A model generated the notes under the pieces. That model had not been told where the DNA came from and did no database searches. It worked only from the letters and a program-made list of their open reading frames with translations. DNA of 64,000 nucleotides from Verrucomicrobiota bacterium (GTDB taxonomy: Bacteria; Verrucomicrobiota; Verrucomicrobiia; Verrucomicrobiales; DEV007). The stretch is from assembly GCA_963205275.1 (NCBI GenBank), contig CAUJIH010000093.1, positions 89,914 to 153,913 of the forward strand, in the 5' to 3' direction. A program made the translations under genes and the position numbers. Each line of letters opens with the position of its first letter. The first letter of the stretch is position 1. Of the stretch, positions 26,107 to 32,680 are shown in pieces.

Positions 26107-27129
26107 TTAGCCGAGCAAGGAATCGAGGTCGGCGATGAGGGTGCGGATGATGTTCGTGCCGCTTTGGTCGGCGGTGTTCGACCATCCGTGGGCGGCGGAA
26201 GCTCGGGCGAGGGCGGGGGACGCGAGTTTGAGGGCTTCGCGAAGCTGGATCGCTTGAAAGTTTTCGGATTTTTCATCTAGGCCGGGTTTGCCGAGGACGT
26301 CGAGCAAGGTCTGGATGGCCTTAAAAAGGGGAGCCCAGTTGACCCAACGGGGAAACTCCTCCGCGTCCGGCCAGGTCAGCAGGAACCGCCAGTCCTCGTG
26401 GCGCAACATGGCGAAACTTTTCTCCCTACCGATGCGCATCGACCCGATGTGGCCGGAGGCGGACAGGTCGTTGAGCACATTCTGGATGCTGCGGCGGAAG
26501 TAGCCCGTCTCGCGGGCGATTTCCGCCGGGTGCCCTTGGTCGTGGGCCAGGAGCCAGGCCATGACTTCGGCCCGAGCCTGGATGCCGAAGAGGGCGCGGA
26601 GTTTGAAGAGAAAGGTAGCGGGTTGGTCAGGCCGGGGTTCCACGCTCATTCCGCGCAAGGCGACCTGTCCCCGCTCCAAGCCGTGTCTGAGGAAATCGGG
26701 GTCGGGTTCCTTGATGACGGGGATGGTCGGGAAGAGACGTTCGACCGATCCACTGGCCGGTGAATCGGATTTCCCGACCCTCCGGAGGAAAAGCTTCCAC
26801 CTGAGGTTCGACGACTCCCGCGACAGAAGATCCGCGATGGCGGCGAGGACCGCGGAGTCGCCAAGCCCCTCGTCTTGGTGAAGGGTGCCAAGCCGTTGCA
26901 GGTTGATCCAGGCACCGTTCCGGTGGAGCCAGTCGAGGATCTCGTCGAACAGGCGGCTGTCATGCCGGGCGATGTGGGTGGAAAAGAGAAGCAAAGCCTC
27001 GGGATCGATCGCCCACGGGTCTTCGCTGTGGGCATGACCCGCCACCCCCAGGGCGGACCACTGCCGCCATAGGAAATCCAGAAGCCGCTGCAGCAGCTCC
27101 TCTCTAGATTTCGTCAATGAGGGATTCAT
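26107..27129 (-). CDS. Winged-helix protein paired with a nucleotidyltransferase
   Basis: The 340-residue protein has a helix-turn-helix segment at about 220-260 (HPAEIARETGYFRRSIQNVL followed by a wing with IGSMRIGREKSFAMLRH). The first 200 residues are helical with no domain I know, and a short C-terminal helical region follows the wing. It overlaps the upstream nucleotidyltransferase gene by 26 bases, so the two are surely co-translated. The pair recalls AbiE-type toxin-antitoxin modules, where a winged-helix antitoxin partners a nucleotidyltransferase, but here the nucleotidyltransferase comes first. It may repress the operon through the palindrome at 27716. Confidence 0.6.
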   Translation of the reverse strand: MNPSLTKSREELLQRLLDFLWRQWSALGVAGHAHSEDPWAIDPEALLLFSTHIARHDSRLFDEILDWLHRNGAWINLQRLGTLHQDEGLGDSAVLAAIADLLSRESSNLRWKLFLRRVGKSDSPASGSVERLFPTIPVIKEPDPDFLRHGLERGQVALRGMSVEPRPDQPATFLFKLRALFGIQARAEVMAWLLAHDQGHPAEIARETGYFRRSIQNVLNDLSASGHIGSMRIGREKSFAMLRHEDWRFLLTWPDAEEFPRWVNWAPLFKAIQTLLDVLGKPGLDEKSENFQAIQLREALKLASPALARASAAHGWSNTADQSGTNIIRTLIADLDSLLG

Positions 27130-27700
27130 GGTCGAGCGCTTTGAGGACTTTCCCGAGAACGAACAAGAACCCTTCCGAAGGGTCCTGGGTGCGGGTCCAC
27201 CGTGCGGCGGCGAGCAGTTCCTCCGCCGTCGGCTGAAGTTCTTTCAAATCCTGGAAATGGCGACCGGTGTCGGTATCGGCTGTGGCGTAGAGCTTGAAAA
27301 AGACCTGATCCCGGCGGCTGATGAAGCTGATGCGGAGATTTCTGTCTGGGCCGTAGTCCCTCGCGATCAAGCGGCCCGCCATTCCCTCGGGGAAGCCGAA
27401 GCGGAAGAACGAATCATCGGAGGGTCCGGTGTTGAACCAATTCTCCATAAGTCCGAGCTGGGTCCCGACTTCTTCCGCTGCCGCGGCAAGCCAGTCGGGC
27501 AAGGGCCTTGCGGTGATGAGTCCCTCGTCATCGACTCGGGCGAGAACGTCGACGTCACGGGTGGTGGGTCGGCTCACCAGTCCGAGCGCTAGAAGCGAGG
27601 AGCCTCCGCAAACCACCCAGTGCTGCGCCGGCTGGTCAGCGGTCAGTTCGGCAAGGAGGTTAAGAGCCTCTTCAAGGAGCTTAGAATCGAGTTTTTTCAT
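27104..27700 (-). CDS. Nucleotidyltransferase-fold protein (DUF6036/AbiEii-like)
   Basis: The 198-residue protein shows the polymerase-beta/nucleotidyltransferase core: VVCGGSSLLALGL (GGS at 32-34), then TTRDVDVLA with the metal-binding Asp pair D49-x-D51. A conserved lysine-rich strand region, RRDQVFFKLYATAD, lies where AbiEii/DUF6036 proteins carry their K-containing motif. Such proteins can transfer nucleotides to tRNA as toxins. It starts 46 bases after hsdM, the only sizeable gap in the operon, with a palindrome inside. The ATG at 27700 fits the family's start; longer in-frame ATGs at 27763 overlap hsdM. Confidence 0.72.
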   Translation of the reverse strand: MKKLDSKLLEEALNLLAELTADQPAQHWVVCGGSSLLALGLVSRPTTRDVDVLARVDDEGLITARPLPDWLAAAAEEVGTQLGLMENWFNTGPSDDSFFRFGFPEGMAGRLIARDYGPDRNLRISFISRRDQVFFKLYATADTDTGRHFQDLKELQPTAEELLAAARWTRTQDPSEGFLFVLGKVLKALDHESLIDEI

Positions 27701-27715
27701 TTTATAAGCTATTTT

Positions 27716-27736
27716 AAATGCCCATAATGGGTATTT
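27716..27736. promoter_or_regulatory. Palindrome in the hsdM-nucleotidyltransferase gap, possible operator
   Basis: AAATGCCCA, three bases, TGGGTATTT is a 9-bp inverted repeat with one mismatch. It is in the only sizeable gap of the operon (27701-27746), just before the start of the nucleotidyltransferase gene. That gene pair encodes a winged-helix protein, a natural candidate to bind here. No internal promoter was defined. Confidence 0.5.
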
Positions 27737-27746
27737 CAAGTAGCAT

Positions 27747-29243
27747 TTAATATCCCAAGGCATCCAAATGCTCCGCCATTCGTTTCCGTACTTCCGCGAG
27801 TTCCGCCTCCAAATCGTGAATCTCCCGTTTCACCTCCTCTAGGTCGATTTTCTCCTCTTCCTCAAACGTGTCCACATACCGCGGGATGTTGAGGTTGAAG
27901 TCGTTGTCGGCGAGTTCCTTCGGAGTGGCTCGGTAGGCGTATTTGTCCACGGTCTCGAAGGCGCGGAAGGTGGCGACGATCTTGTCTAAATGCTCGTCGG
28001 TGAGCACGTTCTGGTTCTTGGCCTCCTTGAATTCGCACGAGGCGTCGATGAAGAGCACGTCCCCATGCGTCTTGCCCTTGTTGAAGATGAGAATGGCAGC
28101 GGGGATGCCGGTGCCGAAGAACAGGTTGGCGGGCAGGCCGATGACGGCTTCCAGCAGGTTCTCCTCGATCAGGGCCTTGCGGATCTTGCCCTCGGCCGCG
28201 CCCCGGAAGAGGACGCCGTGGGGCACGACCACCGCGACCTTGCCGGTGCCCTCGCGGGCGGTCTCGATCATGTGGGTGATGAAGGCGTAGTCGCCCTTAG
28301 ACTTCGGCGGGATGCCGCGGTGGTACCGGACATATGGGTCGGCCTCGGCAGCGTCCTGCCCCCACTTGTCGAGCGAGAAGGGCGGATTGGCGACGACGAT
28401 GTCGAACTTCATGAGCTGATCGCTCTCGACCAGCCGCGGGTTGCGCAGCGTGTCGCCCCACTTGATCTCGAACTTGTCCATGCCGTGGAGGAACATGTTC
28501 ATCCGGCACAGGGCGTGGGTAGTCCCGTTCATTTCCTGGCCGAAGAGGGCGAAGTCCCGCTCGTCCGCCTGACGCCCCACCTGAATGAGCAGCGATCCCG
28601 AGCCACAAGCCGGGTCGCAGATCGTGTCGCCCTTCTTCGGATCGAGCAGGCGGGCGATGAGACGAGAGACTTGGGCGGGGGTGTAGAACTCACCGGCCTT
28701 TTTCCCAGCATCCGAGGCGAAGCGCTCCAGCAGGTATTCGTAGACATTCCCGATGATGTCCTCGGACCCGATGATCGATGGCCGGAGGTCGAGCCGTTTG
28801 TCGGCGAAGTCTTCAAGCACATGCTTGAGCTTCGGATTGCGGTCGCGGGTCTCGCCCAGCTTCGACTCGGAATTGAAATCGACCTCGCGGAAGACCCCTT
28901 CGAGCTTGGCCTTGTTGGCCTCCTCGATCTCGGCCAGGGCGATGTTCATCTTTTCCCCGATGTCGGTGCTGCTGCGCTGCTCGTAGAGCGAGTAGAAGTC
29001 GGCACCCTCCGGGAGCTGGAAGCGTTCGCGGGAAAGACGGCGCTGCACGCGGACCTCGTCGCCGTCGTATTCCTTCAGGTAGCGGTCGCGATGATCGCGC
29101 CAGACATCGGAGGCGTATTTCCAGAACAACATCACGAGGATGTAGTTCCGGTAGTTCTCGGCATCGACGAGGCCGCGGAAGGTATCGCAGGCGCGCCAGG
29201 CGGCCTCGTTGATCTCGGCTTGGTTGTGAACGGACTTGGCCAT
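27747..29243 (-). CDS. hsdM: Type I RM adenine methyltransferase, M subunit
   Basis: The 498-residue protein has the N-terminal helical HsdM domain (about 8-150), the AdoMet motif DPACGSGSLL (210-219) and the N6-adenine catalytic motif NPPF (286-289). It methylates adenine in the half-sites chosen by HsdS and protects host DNA. A C-terminal coiled-coil-like region (EEEKIDLEEVKREIHDLEAE) is present. ATG at 29243 gives the usual start MAKSVHNQAEINEAAWR; the longer frame upstream is Ser-rich and lies in the previous gene. It lies 4 bases after the half-length S gene. Confidence 0.96.
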   Translation of the reverse strand: MAKSVHNQAEINEAAWRACDTFRGLVDAENYRNYILVMLFWKYASDVWRDHRDRYLKEYDGDEVRVQRRLSRERFQLPEGADFYSLYEQRSSTDIGEKMNIALAEIEEANKAKLEGVFREVDFNSESKLGETRDRNPKLKHVLEDFADKRLDLRPSIIGSEDIIGNVYEYLLERFASDAGKKAGEFYTPAQVSRLIARLLDPKKGDTICDPACGSGSLLIQVGRQADERDFALFGQEMNGTTHALCRMNMFLHGMDKFEIKWGDTLRNPRLVESDQLMKFDIVVANPPFSLDKWGQDAAEADPYVRYHRGIPPKSKGDYAFITHMIETAREGTGKVAVVVPHGVLFRGAAEGKIRKALIEENLLEAVIGLPANLFFGTGIPAAILIFNKGKTHGDVLFIDASCEFKEAKNQNVLTDEHLDKIVATFRAFETVDKYAYRATPKELADNDFNLNIPRYVDTFEEEEKIDLEEVKREIHDLEAELAEVRKRMAEHLDALGY

Positions 29244-29247
29244 GGGT

Positions 29248-29838
29248 TCAAGAGATTTTTCGGGTGAGGATCTGTTGGTAAGTGGCTTGGAGGAGGAGCT
29301 TGCGCTTTTCAGCGATGAGATGGAGCAGCTCGCGCTCGCGGGCCGCAAGGTCGGAGAGGGCGCAGAGCCTGCCTTGAAGATCGAGCGGAGGGATCGGAAC
29401 GGGAAGATCGCGGACGACCGCGATGGAAACGGTCTTCACGTAGCTGCCTCGGGCATGAGACGAGAGGTGGGCTTGGGTCGTGGCGAGGTTGAGAAACCAG
29501 TGTAGGTAATCGGGGGTCACCTTCCGGGAAATCGGGCGCACGATGAAAAGCTGACCGCTGGCCACTGCCTCCAAATTCGCGGACACGAGGGCGGCGGTCA
29601 TGCGGGTGCCCCGGTTGGCGATGAGGATGTCGCCGGGGGCAACGTGGTAACGCGGGTCGTCGCCCAGACCAGGGTCGAGGAGATGGGGGCTTCCGATCTC
29701 AATCCGGCCGTTTTCCGCGAGGTCGCTGATGCGGAGCAGATGCAGCCCCCCCTTCGCGGTCCGCCGGGCCGCGTCCGGGCCGCGCAGGGTCAGACCGGTG
29801 CGGATGTCGGCAAGATCGCTAAGAAGGGACTGCATCAT
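29248..29838 (-). CDS. Half-length type I specificity (S) protein
   Basis: The 196-residue protein has a single target-recognition domain: SDLADIRTGLTLRGPD, LLRISDLAENGRIE, GDILIANRGTRMTAALVS. It ends with the second conserved region, IPPLDLQGRLCALSDLAARE, and a coiled-coil helix rich in Arg/Lys/Glu. In known systems, single-TRD S proteins dimerise and yield palindromic bipartite targets. It precedes hsdM by 4 bases, so M and this protein are likely made together, with the full S encoded five kilobases downstream. It may be an alternative specificity, or may pair with another TRD. Confidence 0.85.
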   Translation of the reverse strand: MMQSLLSDLADIRTGLTLRGPDAARRTAKGGLHLLRISDLAENGRIEIGSPHLLDPGLGDDPRYHVAPGDILIANRGTRMTAALVSANLEAVASGQLFIVRPISRKVTPDYLHWFLNLATTQAHLSSHARGSYVKTVSIAVVRDLPVPIPPLDLQGRLCALSDLAARERELLHLIAEKRKLLLQATYQQILTRKIS

Positions 29839-29853
29839 GTCGGCGCACTCAGG

Positions 29854-30186
29854 TCAGGCAACGAGTTGCACGTTGCAGGGCGGGTTGAAGTTCTGGATCA
29901 GGTCCTTCTCCTCGGTGAGCCGATCGGACTCGATCGGGTTGAGGTGGGCGTGGATGTGGGTCGCTCCGTGCCGCGATGCGCAGGGCGCCTTTTCATGATT
30001 GCCGAGGCGCTCCTTGAGGTTCTTCGCCTGGCCGATGTACTGATGCTCCCAACGGCTGACGGCATTCTTCTTGCAGAAGATGTAGTTGCCGACCTTCTCG
30101 GAAAAGATGGTTCTGATCGGGTAGATCTCATGGGCGTAGCTTTTCCCGGACTTGCTGGGCCAGTTGCAGGTAGGTGTGTCAGTCAT
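29854..30186 (-). CDS. GIY-YIG domain protein
   Basis: The 110-residue protein carries the small GIY-YIG nuclease core: GNYIFCKK in place of the GIY strand, QYIGQAKNLKERLGNHEK as the YIG strand with its Arg helix, and a later E in RLTEEKDLIQNFNPPCN that matches the catalytic Glu position. The GIY motif is degenerate (NYI), so nuclease activity is uncertain. It is the first gene of the RM operon, 15 bases before the half S gene. It could be a nicking partner of restriction or a DNA repair-like accessory. Confidence 0.75.
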   Translation of the reverse strand: MTDTPTCNWPSKSGKSYAHEIYPIRTIFSEKVGNYIFCKKNAVSRWEHQYIGQAKNLKERLGNHEKAPCASRHGATHIHAHLNPIESDRLTEEKDLIQNFNPPCNVQLVA

Positions 30187-30528
30187 TCGTTTAGTTTGGA
30201 TTTGGGGGCTGGTGCCTTTTCCCCCTTTTGAACCAACCCCGAACGTGCGAGTCTACCGGCCTACCACAGATGGAGCTTCACTCGTTGAGGTTCCCTGAAA
30301 TTGGCCCTGTTCGCTTCGGCGGGCAGGGCCTTTTTCGTGGGCACGAGTTGCATTTTGCGCCAAGGTCGGTCAAAAGCAACTGAAAAAGTTGCACCATTCG
30401 TAATTGTGCGATATCGGAGGTGGCCGGGTTCCTCGTTGCGGTCGGCCCCGATTGCTGGGAGCCCCGGCGCGGCCAGGTTCGTTGCGCAATGAACTTCGAA
30501 CCGCCCCGGTTGACACGCGGACGGGGGC
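30187..30528. other. Upstream region of the RM operon
   Basis: This 342-base stretch separates the leftward RM operon from the rightward HTH-transposase remnant. It should contain the operon's promoter, on the minus strand, but I could not define boxes. It includes a terminator-like hairpin reading rightward (30303-30335) with no gene ending in front of it. No gene is apparent. Confidence 0.5.
30303..30335 (+). terminator. Rho-independent terminator, rightward
   Basis: GGCCCTG (30303-30309) pairs with CAGGGCC (30324-30330) around a 14-base loop and is followed by TTTTT. No protein-coding gene ends nearby on the plus strand, so it may end a small RNA or be left over from a deleted gene. Confidence 0.7.
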
Positions 30529-30894
30529 ATGAATCCGCATTCTGATCTCAACCATCGTCCCGATCCGCTGCTCACTGAACTGGAGGCCTGCGAGTTCCTC
30601 CGCATCCGCCCGCGCCAGCTCTATGCCGGGCGAAAGCAGGGGCTGATCCCGTTCATTTTGGCCATTGCATTTGCCCTGAGTTATCAGTGGAGTCGAAAAC
30701 TCGAAGAAGAGACTGATATGAAGCGTAAAACCCATGGATATCGTGCGAAGAGCGTTTTCCGACAGGGCTTCGAGCATCTCCGTCAGATGATCACCCGTCC
30801 TGCCACCCTCGCAGAGGGATTATCTGACTTCCTCCGTTATGTGGTCGCCTCGCCACTAGCTGGGAAAATTATCGTGTCGTGCGAACTAAGTTAA
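30529..30894 (+). pseudogene. HTH/excisionase-like gene fused in frame to IS transposase tail
   Basis: The frame starts with an excisionase-like helix-turn-helix (LTELEACEFLRIRPRQLYA, then RKQGLIPF), which is a common HTH_17 type start. At about 30655 it switches without a frame break to ILAIAFALSYQWSRKLEEE, KRKTHGYRAKSVFRQGFEHL and RPATLAEGLSDFLRYVVAS. That second part resembles the C-terminus of an IS4-family transposase (HGYRAKSxFRxGFxxLR). The IS remnant, or recombination with it, has removed the rest of the HTH gene. Neither part can work as an intact protein. Confidence 0.6.
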
Positions 30895-30965
30895 AATTAA
30901 TTGTTGAGTTTTCTTGATCATCGGACAAACTGTAAACAGTTACTTCTTCGGTAACTGTCTGTTTG
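30655..30965 (+). mobile_element. IS remnant, right flank of the island
   Basis: Its last 170 bases (30796-30965) are the direct repeat of 13414-13582. After the transposase stop (30892-30894) comes an AT-rich tail, including a hairpin ACAGTTAC/GTAACTGT (30936-30958). The two copies share their last base block GTAACTGTCTGTTTG. Only about 310 bases of the element remain; the 5' end is gone. Confidence 0.75.
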
Positions 30966-30979
30966 TGTTTCGTGTTTCG

Positions 30980-31016
30980 AACCGCCCGGCCTGCAAAGTC
31001 CGGGCGGTTCTTTTTT
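30980..31016 (+). terminator. Strong rho-independent terminator, rightward
   Basis: AACCGCCCGG (30980-30989) pairs with CCGGGCGGTT (31000-31009), a 10-bp stem with a 10-base loop, followed by CTTTTTT. It closes the island's right end. Confidence 0.88.
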
Positions 31017-31049
31017 CCGATCGATCTTCTCTGGCAACCGCCTCTTCAA

Positions 31050-31083
31050 TAAAAAAGCGACTGCCGAGTTCACGACAGTCGCT
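31050..31083 (-). terminator. Rho-independent terminator of the Gfo/Idh/MocA gene
   Basis: Read leftward: AGCGACTG (complement of 31076-31083), a loop, CAGTCGCT, then a T-run (AAAAAA at 31051-31056 on the plus strand). It is about 30 bases after the oxidoreductase stop at 31113. Confidence 0.88.
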
Positions 31084-31112
31084 CTTCTAAAGCTCCGCTG
31101 GGAACGAAGGCA

Positions 31113-32507
31113 TCAGGCCCACGGCAGTTTCCACTCGCCCGGAATAGCGATGGCGTAGTTTCCGTCCGGTCCAGGTTTCACCGGAGCTTCAGCATTCATG
31201 CTGTACTCTTTGGGCATGATTGAGAAATTCGACTTTACAGCATCGTCCCATTTGACCTCTTGACCGCTGTAGGTCGCCAGACGACCGAGTACGGAAGTGA
31301 ATGAGCTTTTTGCTCCGTAGTAGGCATCGTTGTGATCGGTATTCTCGCGAATGCACTTGTGAAGGAAGTCGTGCTCGGTCTGATAGGGATTCGGATCCCC
31401 GTCGCGAGGTGCGCGGAACTGCCATTTTACGTTGCCTTTCAGGTCGACGATTTGGCCATTGTTTCCGCTGAAGGAGAGAACGCCATCAGTTCCGTGAATT
31501 TCCTCGGCGACACGAGACCAAGTGTTCGCAATCTGGCGGCACTGACTGTTTACAACAGGACCAGCCAACTCGTGACCATATCGAAATTCTACATAGTGGT
31601 GATCGTAGATCTCTCCGACAGTCCGAGGCTCCGTGCCTGCCCGACCGCCCATTCCCTGAGCGATGGTGGGGTGTCCTCCATTCTTCGAGTCTCCGCTCAG
31701 GAACCAGTTCATCACGTCCAAATTGTGAACATGTTGCTCTGCGATGTGGTCGCCACAGAGCCATACGAAGTGATACCAGTTCCGCATCTGATATTCCATC
31801 TCTGTCCAGCCTGGTTCGCGTTCGATGATCCATGGACGCCGCCCATTCCACCATGCTTGTCCACCACGTAGTTCGCCGAGAAGTTTTTCTTCATGAACTT
31901 TTTTGAAGGCTTCCAAGTAGAGGTTCTGGTAGTGGCGCTGGAGTCCTACAACGACTTTTAGGTGTTTTTCATCAGCCTGCTTGGCGGTTTCGATCACTTT
32001 GTTGAAGCCCGCAGCATCGACGCAGACGGGTTTTTCCATGAAGACATGCTTCCCCTGCTGGACTGCGTATTCAAAGTGGATTGGTCGAAAGCCAGGAGGC
32101 GTAGCGATGACAACCAGATCGCACTGGTCGATCACCTGCTTGTACGCGTCGAATCCGGAGTACTGACGGCTTTTAGGAACGTCGATCTGCGTGCCTTTTC
32201 CAGATTTTTCCAACTGCTGTTGAATTTTGGGTAGGCCTGCACCCCGCTTACCCGTGCCATCGATTTTGTCCTGGAAAGCATCCGCCACAGCGATGAGACG
32301 CGCTCCGTCACTAGCGGTAAGATCCTGGACGATGGCTCCGGAGCCTCGACCTCCGATTCCGATCAGGCCGACTTTGACTTCGTCACTGCCCGCGACGTTC
32401 GCGCACAGCTCGATCGGTAGGGCCGCTGCGACGCTTGCTACGGAAGCTCCGGCGACGAAGCTCCGGCGAGAGACTGGCTCTTCTTTCTTTTGAATGGGTT
32501 CGCTCAT
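31113..32507 (-). CDS. TAT-exported Gfo/Idh/MocA family oxidoreductase
   Basis: The 464-residue protein starts with a twin-arginine signal (SRRSFVAGASVASVAAALP), so it is exported folded with its cofactor. KVGLIGIGGRGSGAI is the NAD(P)-binding motif, and GKHVFMEKPVCVD holds the conserved EKP lysine. The C-terminal half is the family's beta-sheet domain. Members process sugars or inositol derivatives; PVC bacteria carry dozens and their substrates are mostly unknown. It is transcribed alone, divergent from the PVC cytochrome gene, and ended by the hairpin at 31050. Confidence 0.9.
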   Translation of the reverse strand: MSEPIQKKEEPVSRRSFVAGASVASVAAALPIELCANVAGSDEVKVGLIGIGGRGSGAIVQDLTASDGARLIAVADAFQDKIDGTGKRGAGLPKIQQQLEKSGKGTQIDVPKSRQYSGFDAYKQVIDQCDLVVIATPPGFRPIHFEYAVQQGKHVFMEKPVCVDAAGFNKVIETAKQADEKHLKVVVGLQRHYQNLYLEAFKKVHEEKLLGELRGGQAWWNGRRPWIIEREPGWTEMEYQMRNWYHFVWLCGDHIAEQHVHNLDVMNWFLSGDSKNGGHPTIAQGMGGRAGTEPRTVGEIYDHHYVEFRYGHELAGPVVNSQCRQIANTWSRVAEEIHGTDGVLSFSGNNGQIVDLKGNVKWQFRAPRDGDPNPYQTEHDFLHKCIRENTDHNDAYYGAKSSFTSVLGRLATYSGQEVKWDDAVKSNFSIMPKEYSMNAEAPVKPGPDGNYAIAIPGEWKLPWA

Positions 32508-32645
32508 AATGATGAATGGGGATCAGAATATAGACAGAAGAGTCCACACATACTGTTTAGAACTCTCTTTGAACGGTGACTGTAGCAATTTCGCTTTTCG
32601 TACGCAATCCTCAAGCGTGATTTATTGCGTACCAATATCCGCCGC

Positions 32646-32674
32646 TTGACGAATACGTATGAAATACGTAAAAA
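32646..32674 (+). promoter_or_regulatory. Possible sigma-70-like promoter of the cytochrome gene
   Basis: TTGACG (32646-32651), a 17-base spacer and TAAAAA (32669-32674). The spacer contains ATACGTA twice. The expected transcript start is near 32681, so the mRNA would be leaderless if the first ATG is used; the ATG at 32705 would then have a short leader. Confidence 0.4.
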
Positions 32675-32680
32675 TCCGGA

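Noticed and set aside
27990..29267. A 425-codon rightward frame opposite hsdM
   Set aside because: It shadows the intact hsdM gene on the other strand and has no motif.
30240..30290. Possible tRNA-like remnant as an attachment site
   Set aside because: A few bases recall D- and T-arm boxes on the minus strand, but no cloverleaf can be folded; not supported.
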